Positions 16,346-24,755 are shown, counted from the stretch's first letter. The stretch: DNA of 44,035 bases from Bradyrhizobium sp. sGM-13 (GCF_018398875.1 NZ_JAGWDK010000040.1:1-44035); one strand, 5' to 3'. The notes: a model not told the origin generated them from the letters alone. A program made the numbers and translations.

Positions 16346-17659
16346 ATGAATTTGAAGGCAACTATGGGCAACGGGGTGCAGGAGCCGACTCTCAACTGTC
16401 CTAACTGCAACCATGAGATCAAGCTCACGGAGTCGCTCGCCGCTCCTCTGATCGAGGAGACACGCCGTCGTTTTCAAGAGCAGTTGGCGAGCAAGGATGC
16501 CGATGTTGCGCGGAAGATCGAGGCCTTGCGTCAGGAGCGCGAACAGCTCGAAAAATCACGAGAGCAGATCGAAGACCAGGTAAAGCAGCGGCTCTCGGCC
16601 GAACGCAGTCAGATTGTTGCTGCCGAGGCCAAGAAAGCAAGGGAAGCTACCGCTGCGGAACTTCAGTCAAAGGGTGCCGAGCTTGATGAACTTCGTAAGA
16701 TCTTGGAAGCCAACAACGCGAAGCTCGCGGAGGCGCAGCAGGCACAGGCCGAGCTGATGCGCAAGGAGCGCGCGCTCGACGAGGCAAAGCGCGAACTGGA
16801 CCTTACCGTTGAAAAACGGGTCCAGGCTTCCGTGGATGATATCCGCTCCAAAGCCAAGCGGGAGGCAGATGAGGCAGCCCGGCTCCGAGTACTGGAGAAG
16901 GACCAGACCATTGAGTCGATGGCCCGCACCATCGAGGAGTTGAAGCGTAAGGCGGAGCAAGGGTCGCAACAATCTCAGGGGGAGGTCCTTGAGCTTGAAC
17001 TCGAAGAGCTTCTGCGTGGACGCTTCCCGACCGATCTTATCGAGCCGGTCGGTAAAGGAGAGTTGGGCGCCGACGTTGTGCAGCAAGTCAACGGCTCCAT
17101 CGGTCAGCCTGCCGGTATCATCCTTTGGGAATCGAAGCGCACCAAGGCCTGGAGTGACGGCTGGCTGGCAAAGCTCCGCGACGACCAGCGGCGCTGTGGC
17201 GCTGACGTAGCGCTCATTATTTCCCAGGCGCTTCCAAAGCACATTGAGCAGTTTGATTTAATCGATGGTGTTTGGGTGGCTCATCCGCGATGTGCCCTGC
17301 CCGTCGCGGTAGCTCTTCGGCAGACGTTGATTGAGGTGAACAGCTCCCGGCTCGTTCAGGAGGGGCAGCAAACCAAGATGGAGCAGGTCTACCATTATCT
17401 GACCGGCACGAAATTTCGGCAGCGCGTGGAGGCCGTGGTCGAGAAATTCAATGATATGCGCGAGGACCTCGACAAGGAGCGCAAGTTCATGGCCCGGCAG
17501 TGGTCCAAACGCGAAACACAGATCGTCTCAGTGATCGAGTCGACTGCGGGTATGGTCGGCGATCTGCAGGCCATCGCCGGGAAGGCCATGCCGGAGATTC
17601 CCAGTATCGATCTTCCCCTTATTGAGAACAGCGACGCTACGGAACGGAAAGCCTTTTAA
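16346..17659 (+). CDS. DUF2130 family protein
   Basis: A 437-residue protein matching DUF2130. It has an N-terminal zinc-knuckle half (CPNCNHEI, C18 and C21) and a long charged coiled coil (about 35-205). A conserved C-terminal domain follows with LELELEELLR, EPVGKGELGADVVQ, ILWESKRTKAWSDGWLAKL and DVALIISQALP. The pattern GADV followed by WESK resembles the D...ExK active site of restriction-type nucleases, which is my inference. Its cellular role is not established. It sits alone between two NTPase-nuclease units and starts after GGGGGG. It could belong to either neighbour, or be independent cargo. Confidence 0.85.
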   Translation: MNLKATMGNGVQEPTLNCPNCNHEIKLTESLAAPLIEETRRRFQEQLASKDADVARKIEALRQEREQLEKSREQIEDQVKQRLSAERSQIVAAEAKKAREATAAELQSKGAELDELRKILEANNAKLAEAQQAQAELMRKERALDEAKRELDLTVEKRVQASVDDIRSKAKREADEAARLRVLEKDQTIESMARTIEELKRKAEQGSQQSQGEVLELELEELLRGRFPTDLIEPVGKGELGADVVQQVNGSIGQPAGIILWESKRTKAWSDGWLAKLRDDQRRCGADVALIISQALPKHIEQFDLIDGVWVAHPRCALPVAVALRQTLIEVNSSRLVQEGQQTKMEQVYHYLTGTKFRQRVEAVVEKFNDMREDLDKERKFMARQWSKRETQIVSVIESTAGMVGDLQAIAGKAMPEIPSIDLPLIENSDATERKAF

Positions 17660-17711
17660 TAAAATTACTCTATCCTTATCAATCGCTTAATGGATGGGTT
17701 CCGGTGACATC

Positions 17712-17750
17712 TTGACACATTCTCGAACTCACATTATGTGTACGAGAATG
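17712..17750 (+). promoter_or_regulatory. promoter overlapped by an inverted repeat; likely leaderless, autorepressed start
   Basis: A perfect TTGACA (17712-17717) is followed after 17 bases by TATGTG (17735-17740). Transcription from there would begin at about 17747, essentially the A of ATG 17748, and no ribosome site precedes that ATG. The stretch is covered by a long inverted repeat, CATTCTCGAAC (17718-17728) against GTACGAGAATG (17740-17750), 10 of 11 matching. A smaller palindrome CACATTATGTG (17730-17740) is nested inside. The encoded protein begins with an XRE helix-turn-helix, so it probably binds here and represses itself. Confidence 0.55.
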
Positions 17751-20700
17751 ACAACACAAAATACGAGTGCTAAAAATACCAAGGCTAAGTACGAGAAGTT
17801 CGGTCACCTTCTTGTGCGCTTACGCGTGGCCGCCCGCATCGAGCGGCAGGCAGACCTTGCCGATTTGCTCAAGGCCACGCAGCAGACTGTAAGCCGCTGG
17901 GAGGCTGGGCTTTCACGGCCCCGCGAAAACCAGATCCCTCAGATCGCCAGCGCCTTGGGTGTCGCGCCCGAACAGCTCGTTGAAGCCGCAGGCTATTCGG
18001 TGCCCACTGTCGTGGCGAGCTTTGACAAGCCGTTTCCCGTTGATGCGCTTACCCCGGACTCATTTGAGCGGCTATGCGCGCATCTCCTGCAACGGATGTA
18101 CCCGGATGCGCAGGTCCATCGGGCCGGAGGCCAAGGGCACACACAGGACGGCACCGATGTCATGGTGACCCTACCGAACGGCGCCAAACACTCGTTCCAG
18201 TGCAAGCGCGTGGAGGAGTTCGGTCCACAGAAAGTCCATGCAGCGGTCGCCAAGCACAGCGTTAGGGCCAGCAAGAAGGTATTAGTGCTCAGCCGCGTCG
18301 CGAGTCCGCAAACGCGCGAAGCTCTCGCCGTGCATAAAGGATGGGAGCTGTGGGACAAGGATGACCTGTCCCTCAAGATCCGGGCGTTGGCAAAAGTGGA
18401 TCAGCTCGCCTTGGTGGATATCTTCTTCCCAGGTCGCCGCTTTGAGCTTCTCGGGGTTACGGAAGAAGGCGTCTGGGAGACGACAGGTGAATTTTACGCG
18501 GCCTTCCAGAACGAGAAAGCCCTGTTCAATCATACCTGGAAGCTCGTGGGGCGAACTGAACCGCTCCACGAACTTTCCGATCAACTCAAAGATGAACGGG
18601 TCCGCGTTGTCTTCCTGGTGGGGTCAGGAGGCTCAGGAAAGTCGCGTGTGCTGAAGGATGCCATCGAGGGGTACGAAGCCTCCACCAAGGCAACAATCGT
18701 GCGATTCCTCGCCCGGACTGCTGAAGTTTCTAAACGCAGCCTAGAAGACTTTGGCGAAAAGCCATCGCTTCTTGTTGTTGACGATGCCCATGACCGCAGC
18801 GATCTTCCTCTCCTCTTCCAGTACGCAGCAACGAGGGGTCAAACCAAGCTTGTTTTGGCGCTGAGACCTTACGGCCTCGACCATTTAAAGGCGCAGGCAA
18901 GCAATTTCTCGCTCATCGAAAAGGCCCGGGAGGTCAAGCTGTTGCCGCTTGCGAAAGCCGAAGCTGAGCAGCTAGCCGAGCAGGTGTTGAAAAAGGAAGA
19001 CGGCCCACTGAAGGCAGCAAAGGACATTGCCAACCTAACTTACGACTGTCCGCTAGCCACCGTGGTAGGCGCGCAGATCGTCGCGAGGGACAAAAAGCAC
19101 TTCGACCTTGCCAAGAACGAGGATGCATTCCGCTCGACACTCTTTGGCAGATTTGAAGATGTCATCGCCGGTGAGCTGGGCCAGAAGTCGGACGGCGAAC
19201 CCATCAAGAAGCTCCTAAGTGTCATTTCTCTCTTCCAGCCGTTCTATCTCGATGATCCGCAATTGCTCAACATCATCGAGCAGCTCGTGCACATTGCTCC
19301 TCACGATACCAGCAGGCTCTTCAAACTATTGATCGACGCCGGGGTTTTGTTCAAACGTGGTGCACGGTACCGGCTCTCTCCTGATGTCCTTGCAGACTAC
19401 GTGATTGAGGCCGCGTGTGTCGGTACCGATCGCCAATCCACGGGGTATGCCGAGGCCGCCTTCGATCTAGCGGGGGACAGGCTCGCAGATGCTCTCCTTC
19501 TCAATCTTGGCAAGCTTGACTGGCGGCTCTCCAACGGAGACGCCAGTAATAGTGACCTACTGAACGGGATCTGGCGCAAGCTTAAGCCCCGCTCAGACTA
19601 TCAGGACCCGCATATTCGTGCGGTGGAGGGCGTTGCCTACTACCAGCCGCTTCGTGCGATCGAATTTGGTGAGGCGCTCATCCGCCGTGGCGAATTCACG
19701 TCTCAGCTCTCGGGCATCTTCAAGTATGCTGCCTATAATCTCGACTACGTGGAACGCGCCTGTATGGCGTTGTGGGAGTTGGGAAAGGATGATACCCGGC
19801 AGCTTCACTCGCATCCCAACCATCCTATCCGCACCTTGGCGGAGCTTTGCGAAGTGGCGCCGAACAAGCCGCTGATCTTCAATGAAAAGATCGTGGATTT
19901 CGCTTTGAAGCTAGCAGCCGATCCGGCGGCTTGGGATTCGCATTACACGCCCTTGGACATCTTGAAATCGGTCTTCAAGACCGACGGCCATACCACCCAG
20001 AGCCAAAATCACACAATTACCTTCAATCGATTCACCGTAACTCCCAAAGCGGTGGCCCCGCTGAGAAAGCGCGCATTGACGGCTGTTATTGAGCTTCTTG
20101 GAAACTCAAACATCCGAGTATCGACACGGGCTGCCGAAGCACTCGGTCATGCTCTGCGGTACCCGATGGACGCCGGAAAAGAGCTCTATGAAGAGTGGAC
20201 GGGGCTCTTCTGCGAGACAATTGAAGACCTTGACCGGGCGGTGCGGTTGCACAGCTATGATCCTCTTGTCCTTGTCGGCATTACCAAGGCGGTTTCCTGG
20301 CACGAACAGTACAGCAAGTCCGCAACGTCAAAGCCTGCCAAGAAGCTGAAGGAGACCCTGACGGCATCGCTAGACTACCGCGTCTTTGCCACGCTTAGCG
20401 ACGGATATGGCATGGAGTTTCGGCGATTCAATCCAAAGACCTTCGAAGTCGACTGGAATAAGTTTCTTCAATCGCTTGCGTCTGAGCTTGTTGCCAAGTT
20501 TCCGGAAGGCGAGAGCCTCCGGCAATTTATCGCCGAGCAGCTGGAGCATATACGGGCCGCGAACCCCGATGGGTCCTCATCCCCTCACGTTTTATATGGA
20601 ACTTTGCTCAAGGCCTCGTCGTCACTTCCCAAAGCCACGATTGCAAATGCGCTCAAAGATCCGGTGTCCTTAACCGCCCGTTTTGTTGGAGACGCGCTGC

Positions 20701-21794
20701 AAACCTTGTGGCTCAAGGATATAGGTGCTGGGCGCGCTGTCATGCAGCAATTATTGGCATCCTCCAACCCTGAGCTGCAAGCCCATGTCGGCCGGGCGCT
20801 ATCGGCGATAAACTTCGCCCAGCGGCCCTATGAGTCCGATGAGGCGGACGCGCTAGAGCGCGTCGTTACTTCAAAGCATGAATGGACCGTCTTCTCAGCC
20901 ATTCACGCGTTGCGCTCTGTCGCCAGAGCGAAGGCGGAGGAGGCGCTACGACTTGCCAGGTTGACGAACATCGGCGCCAATCCTCGGCTTGCAGACGAGC
21001 TGCTCTGCCTTTTCGGCTTTGGCGAGGAGCTTCGCTTTGATCTCTTGAGCAAGGAGGATGTGCAATTATTCCTCGACAAGTTGATGGAGGTCCCTGAGCT
21101 CGACGGGCATTGGACCGAGACATTCCTGTCCAATACCTCACAGAGCTTTCCTGATATGGCCTTGGCCTTCTTCATCGCCCGCGTTGAACGTGCGGTGTCC
21201 ACGAAGGCATGGAAGTACCGGCCGACGAATCACGGGCCATATGTCCATGTTCCCCTCAAGTTCAAGGAGGCGCCGAACTATGGTGCACTGCTCGCCAAGA
21301 CAGTGCAATGGATCAGTAGCGCCGGTTACGAGGAAGACCAGCGTTTTCTATTCAACTACCGGGCCCGCGAGCTATTTGAGGCGGCCTTTGGCGCGTTTGA
21401 TGAAGAGGTCGTCCAGTTCTTTGAGCGCTGGTCGGAAACAGCGGATGAGGCCGGGTTTAAGATCATCGCAAACCTTCTGGAGGAGGCACCTCACACCTTC
21501 GTCTTCACTCATAAAGACTTTGTGCTCGCGTTGATGACCCGGGCGCAGCGTGCCGGGGCAGACGCCCTCAAGTACGTCGGCTCTGCCTTGTTTTCCGCAT
21601 CCGTTGGCGGCATGCGGGAAGGTGCGGCGGGCGAGCCGTTCGCACGGGACATCGAGTCGAAGCAGAAGTGCGAGGAGATTTTGGCGACGCTCTCGAAGTT
21701 CTCGCCTGCGTATGAGCTGTATGACGGCGTGCTCAAGCACGCGGACGGTGAGATCGCACGCTCCAAGCGCGAGCGCGAAGAATTCGAGGATTAG
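17748..21794 (+). CDS. XRE-HTH / Mrr-like nuclease / STAND-type NTPase fusion
   Basis: A single 1348-residue protein. Residues 16-78 form an XRE/Cro helix-turn-helix (QADLADLLKATQQTVSRWEA). Residues 100-200 form an Mrr-like nuclease domain with DGTDV (134-138) and FQCKR (150-154). An NTPase follows with Walker A VGSGGSGKS (291-299) and Walker B LLVVDDAHD (341-349). The remaining roughly 900 residues are an all-helical solenoid with no family I recognise. Nuclease-STAND-solenoid proteins act as intracellular phage sensors. The added DNA-binding head suggests the protein also represses its own gene. Internal starts at 17736 and 17694 are in frame, but the operator layout favours 17748. A 54-residue membrane protein follows 2 bases after the stop. 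Confidence 0.8.
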   Translation: MTTQNTSAKNTKAKYEKFGHLLVRLRVAARIERQADLADLLKATQQTVSRWEAGLSRPRENQIPQIASALGVAPEQLVEAAGYSVPTVVASFDKPFPVDALTPDSFERLCAHLLQRMYPDAQVHRAGGQGHTQDGTDVMVTLPNGAKHSFQCKRVEEFGPQKVHAAVAKHSVRASKKVLVLSRVASPQTREALAVHKGWELWDKDDLSLKIRALAKVDQLALVDIFFPGRRFELLGVTEEGVWETTGEFYAAFQNEKALFNHTWKLVGRTEPLHELSDQLKDERVRVVFLVGSGGSGKSRVLKDAIEGYEASTKATIVRFLARTAEVSKRSLEDFGEKPSLLVVDDAHDRSDLPLLFQYAATRGQTKLVLALRPYGLDHLKAQASNFSLIEKAREVKLLPLAKAEAEQLAEQVLKKEDGPLKAAKDIANLTYDCPLATVVGAQIVARDKKHFDLAKNEDAFRSTLFGRFEDVIAGELGQKSDGEPIKKLLSVISLFQPFYLDDPQLLNIIEQLVHIAPHDTSRLFKLLIDAGVLFKRGARYRLSPDVLADYVIEAACVGTDRQSTGYAEAAFDLAGDRLADALLLNLGKLDWRLSNGDASNSDLLNGIWRKLKPRSDYQDPHIRAVEGVAYYQPLRAIEFGEALIRRGEFTSQLSGIFKYAAYNLDYVERACMALWELGKDDTRQLHSHPNHPIRTLAELCEVAPNKPLIFNEKIVDFALKLAADPAAWDSHYTPLDILKSVFKTDGHTTQSQNHTITFNRFTVTPKAVAPLRKRALTAVIELLGNSNIRVSTRAAEALGHALRYPMDAGKELYEEWTGLFCETIEDLDRAVRLHSYDPLVLVGITKAVSWHEQYSKSATSKPAKKLKETLTASLDYRVFATLSDGYGMEFRRFNPKTFEVDWNKFLQSLASELVAKFPEGESLRQFIAEQLEHIRAANPDGSSSPHVLYGTLLKASSSLPKATIANALKDPVSLTARFVGDALQTLWLKDIGAGRAVMQQLLASSNPELQAHVGRALSAINFAQRPYESDEADALERVVTSKHEWTVFSAIHALRSVARAKAEEALRLARLTNIGANPRLADELLCLFGFGEELRFDLLSKEDVQLFLDKLMEVPELDGHWTETFLSNTSQSFPDMALAFFIARVERAVSTKAWKYRPTNHGPYVHVPLKFKEAPNYGALLAKTVQWISSAGYEEDQRFLFNYRARELFEAAFGAFDEEVVQFFERWSETADEAGFKIIANLLEEAPHTFVFTHKDFVLALMTRAQRAGADALKYVGSALFSASVGGMREGAAGEPFARDIESKQKCEEILATLSKFSPAYELYDGVLKHADGEIARSKREREEFED

Positions 21795-21796
21795 AA

Positions 21797-21961
21797 ATGG
21801 AGCGATTTGAGCTTACCGTTGTTGCTCAAGGCTCCCAGTCCATCTGGGTAGCAGTTCTCGTCGTGGCGCTCGTCTGTGCTACGATCATCGCAATCGCTGC
21901 CTCATTCGCGGCTGCCAGACTCTGGCAGAGCCATCCCACCGCCCGGAAGAAGCGACGCTAA
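21797..21961 (+). CDS. 54-aa single-pass membrane protein
   Basis: A small gene starting 2 bases after the stop of the XRE-nuclease-STAND gene, so almost certainly translated from the same message. A short polar N-terminus (MERFELTVVAQGSQS) leads to one strong hydrophobic segment (residues about 16-42, with WVAVLVVALVCATIIAIAAS) and then a basic tail, TARKKRR. The charge pattern predicts N-terminus outside and tail in the cytoplasm. No family is recognised. It could be an inner-membrane partner or effector of the large protein. It could also be a coupled but unrelated gene. Confidence 0.6.
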   Translation: MERFELTVVAQGSQSIWVAVLVVALVCATIIAIAASFAAARLWQSHPTARKKRR

Positions 21962-22225
21962 ACGCTTACCCTTCGGTGCGGGGCTTCCAGTACGTTCCCG
22001 GCAGAGGCATTCCTCCCAGAGTGACGACTCCAAAGACCTTCTGGCGCGGTCCCTATTGCGTTTCATGAGGCGCGTCGGCTTAGCCGACCGGGCTGTCGTG
22101 AACGGAGCTGCGAAGACGCATCTCCGCCTACGGCTTCCATCCCTCGCGCATCATATTGTGTCCCTTGCCGGAGGCACTCGGGAAAGCACCTGCCTTCGGC
22201 ACCGCTATCACTGATGCGTTCCCGG

Positions 22226-22308
22226 GTGCCGTTGTTAACCGGTCTCGGCACTCCGAGCTTGCTTTGCCGCGTTTCGCAAGAGCCTTTGGACGAAGGTGCG
22301 AAACGCGG
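22226..22308. ncRNA. structured non-coding region, tandem hairpins
   Basis: Inside a 538-base gap (21962-22499) with no convincing gene, two stems lie in a row. GTGCCG (22226-22231) pairs with CGGCAC (22246-22251). A perfect 12-bp stem pairs CCGCGTTTCGCA (22267-22278) with TGCGAAACGCGG (22297-22308), and its loop holds a further CCTT/AAGG pairing. A T-run (CTCTTTCTGTTTTG) follows at about 22323-22336. This could be a terminator for the upstream operon or a small structured RNA. No reverse transcriptase is nearby. Confidence 0.35.
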
Positions 22309-22450
22309 GTCGCTGCGGCTCCCTCTTTCTGTTTTGTGCTCAAGGTCCCAAGTCTGGGCTGCGCCAGGGCTGAAAGTTCTGTCAGAAGCGTCATTGACAA
22401 ACGACAACTCCGGCTAGAATCATAACCTAATTTTATTTGAGCCGCATCTC

Positions 22451-22477
22451 GCCGGTCGAGGCGGGAAATTGACCGGC
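22451..22477. repeat. 7-bp inverted repeat before DUF900 gene
   Basis: GCCGGTC (22451-22457) and GACCGGC (22471-22477) are perfect complements with a 13-base spacer, ending 22 bases before ATG 22500. In this position it could be an operator or a 5'-leader hairpin for the hydrolase gene. Confidence 0.35.
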
Positions 22478-22499
22478 TAGCGTCGTGGACGGGTCCACC

Positions 22500-24248
22500 A
22501 TGTTATTTAACGATGTCCTGGCTGAACTTATTTCCTTCCTGAAGGCCCGATTTCCCGGAGTAACAATCAACGCGCAAACGTATGTTCACGACCTAATTTC
22601 TCCGAGCCGAATTTTAGCATTGGTGCATGACATCAATAGCGCGCAGTGGGTGAAGGCTGGCGGAATGTCGCTACGGCCTGAGGAAGCGCGAGAACTCAGA
22701 CTAGTAAATGACATAGCGTTGCGGCTTTTTCATAGCCTCCCCAAAGAAGAACGTCATGTCGCGAAGCCGGTAACGAAGCCCACTCCCTCCGCTTACGATC
22801 GCCAAAGTGACCAGCAATCTAGCCAAACTTCCCAACAAGAAGACGGAAGCGGATCGTCTTCGTTCCGACACAGGAGCGACGAACCCCAGAAACGTTTTCA
22901 AGAACGAATGAAAGATGATGTGGCAAAACGAATAGAACGTCAGATCGAAGAGCAGCAACGCGCAGCCGCCGAGGAGGCTGCGCGACTTGAAGCCAGCCGG
23001 CGCGAAGCTCAAGCGCAGCATGATCGACTGGAGGAGCGGCGTTCGGAGATTGGCTCGGAGCGTGACTTTTCAGAGCTTGAGCGCCGCATGGCGGAGCAAT
23101 TGAGAGCAATAGAACGAGATCGGCAATTGCGGGAACTTGAAGCTGCCTTCCGCGCTGACCTCTCACCTTCAGTCGAAGTCCCTGTCGGCTCTGAGTCCGC
23201 CCTAGAGGACGCCTTGTCGGAGCTGGCGCGCGCAGATGAAGGGCAGACTCACCCTACGGTGAAAAGCGTAACTCGTTCCCTTTGGTATGGCACCAATCGT
23301 AAACCGGTCCAGGCGAGCGACATAAACAAAGGCTTCTCGGGTGAAAGAGATTCCCGAGTTCATCTTGGGCTTTGCAAGGTTCACATTCCCGAGTCGCACA
23401 AGATAGGATCGGTTGGGTCATCCTGGTGGAAAAGGCTCTTCACTGGGGTGGATGACCGACTCAAGACCAAGAGCCTGGAGGAATACTCCGCCGACCGGTT
23501 CTGGGACGCAATCTCAGCCCAACTGGCCAAACTTCCCGTTGACGATCGTGAGGCCGTGGTCTTCGTGCACGGATACAACGTCTCCTTTGCCGATGCGGCC
23601 GTTCGAGCTGCGCAACTAGCAGCCGACCTCGCTATCAGAGGAAGCATGGCATTTTTTAGCTGGCCATCAAAGGGCAGCACGGAGAGCTACATACACGACG
23701 AGGCGTCGATAGAGGCCAGCGAGTCCGCAATCACGGAGTTCCTAGTCGGCTTCGCTGAAAGGTCCGGAGCCGCTCGACTTCACATCATCGCGCACAGCAT
23801 GGGCAATCGGGGTGTCTTACGCGCTGTGAACAGGATTGCGGCTGCGGCCGCCGAACACACGGGTAAACCCTTCGACCAGATCATCTTGGCCGCCCCGGAC
23901 GTTGACGCCGACGTATTTCGCGATCTGTGCAAGGCTTACTCCCGGGTTTCTCGCCGAACAACGCTCTACGTGTCGTCCAAAGACTGGGCCGTTGAGGCGG
24001 CACGCTGGCTACACGGCTTTCCGAGGGCCGGACTGTTGCCGCCGGTCATGGTCGCTCCCGGAATTGACACCGTAAACGTCACGCACGCTGATCTCACGAT
24101 GCTAGGCCACGGGTACGTCGCTGAAGCAAGGCTGGTGCTCACCGACATGCACGCCCTGCTCCGCTTTGGGGCACACCCCAGGGATCGCGCGGGTTTGCAA
24201 CTGCAAAGCTCGGATGATGGCCAAGCCTACTGGCTGATCGGCCGGTAG
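22500..24248 (+). CDS. DUF900-type alpha/beta hydrolase with N-terminal helical domain
   Basis: A 582-residue protein. Residues 1-82 form a compact domain I cannot name (LFNDVLAELISFLKARFPGV). A Ser/Gln-rich linker and a charged coiled coil (about 128-220) follow, then a DUF900 alpha/beta hydrolase. In the hydrolase, HGYN (357-360) forms the oxyanion region, S433 in HSMGNR is the nucleophile, and D467/D469 and a late histidine (LGHGY) complete a plausible triad. No signal peptide is seen, so it acts in the cytosol. The small-domain, coiled-coil, hydrolase design resembles adaptor-effector proteins of conflict systems, where such hydrolases may attack lipids. That role is inference. The in-frame GTG at 22485 is a less likely start. 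Confidence 0.7.
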   Translation: MLFNDVLAELISFLKARFPGVTINAQTYVHDLISPSRILALVHDINSAQWVKAGGMSLRPEEARELRLVNDIALRLFHSLPKEERHVAKPVTKPTPSAYDRQSDQQSSQTSQQEDGSGSSSFRHRSDEPQKRFQERMKDDVAKRIERQIEEQQRAAAEEAARLEASRREAQAQHDRLEERRSEIGSERDFSELERRMAEQLRAIERDRQLRELEAAFRADLSPSVEVPVGSESALEDALSELARADEGQTHPTVKSVTRSLWYGTNRKPVQASDINKGFSGERDSRVHLGLCKVHIPESHKIGSVGSSWWKRLFTGVDDRLKTKSLEEYSADRFWDAISAQLAKLPVDDREAVVFVHGYNVSFADAAVRAAQLAADLAIRGSMAFFSWPSKGSTESYIHDEASIEASESAITEFLVGFAERSGAARLHIIAHSMGNRGVLRAVNRIAAAAAEHTGKPFDQIILAAPDVDADVFRDLCKAYSRVSRRTTLYVSSKDWAVEAARWLHGFPRAGLLPPVMVAPGIDTVNVTHADLTMLGHGYVAEARLVLTDMHALLRFGAHPRDRAGLQLQSSDDGQAYWLIGR

Positions 24249-24387
24249 CTGCCTTCTCCTTGGTCTTCGCTGGTAAGCTCTTCACCTAAAGCACAAAGCG
24301 CATCTTGGCGTGGTCCCACTACGTCTCAAGGCCACATCCCGGTGTGCGTCTATCCCCAATGCACGGCCAGTAACGACGGGAAGTTAG

Positions 24388-24459
24388 GACCGAGGCGCCC
24401 CGGCGCAAGGCATCCAACCGTATCCCGGAGGGTCCCTCGGTCGGAGCCTCCTTGCGCCG
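24388..24459. repeat. interleaved inverted repeats (pseudoknot-like)
   Basis: Two perfect inverted repeats interlock. GACCGAG (24388-24394) pairs with CTCGGTC (24436-24442), and CGGCGCAAGG (24401-24410) pairs with CCTTGCGCCG (24450-24459). A GAGGGTCCCTC palindrome sits at 24428-24438. The a-b-a'-b' order allows either a pseudoknot or two mutually exclusive hairpins. It lies in the 291-base gap before the three-gene methyltransferase operon and could be a leader-type switch, a terminator or a protein-binding site. Nothing else codes in this gap. Confidence 0.4.
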
Positions 24460-24539
24460 CTGCTTATGACCTCTGGTCCTTTTGAACTCCCGTCCGGCCG
24501 CGATTGGCGCAGCTGGAATAACAAACGGGAGATAGTCCG

Positions 24540-24755
24540 ATGAAGACGAACCAAAAGAGCCAGAAACCTTACGCGGTCTACGTGATCGAAGGTGAAGGCA
24601 CTGACAAAGCCTACTGGAACCGGATCGGTGCAGCCTGGCGTCACGAGGACGGCAAGGGCTTCAACATCAGCCTGAGCTGCCTGCCCCTGAATGGCCAACT
24701 GGTCGTTCGCGAGCCCAAGGCCAAGCCTGAGTCCGACGCGGAGGCGGGGCGATGA
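24540..24755 (+). CDS. small hypothetical protein (71 aa), element-associated
   Basis: A 71-residue protein (PYAVYVIEGEGTDKAYWNRI, then DGKGFNISLSCLPLNG) of a type repeatedly seen in proteobacterial integrative elements and plasmids. No biochemical role is known to me. GGGAGA lies about 8 bases before the ATG. Its TGA overlaps the next ATG (ATGA at 24752), and that gene overlaps the methyltransferase start the same way, so the three form one coupled operon. Confidence 0.65.
   Translation: MKTNQKSQKPYAVYVIEGEGTDKAYWNRIGAAWRHEDGKGFNISLSCLPLNGQLVVREPKAKPESDAEAGR

Noticed and set aside
21876..22407. Several open frames on both strands in the gap after the small TM gene
   Set aside because: They lack ribosome sites, mix Arg/Pro-rich nonsense and overlap the hairpins; the region is better read as non-coding.
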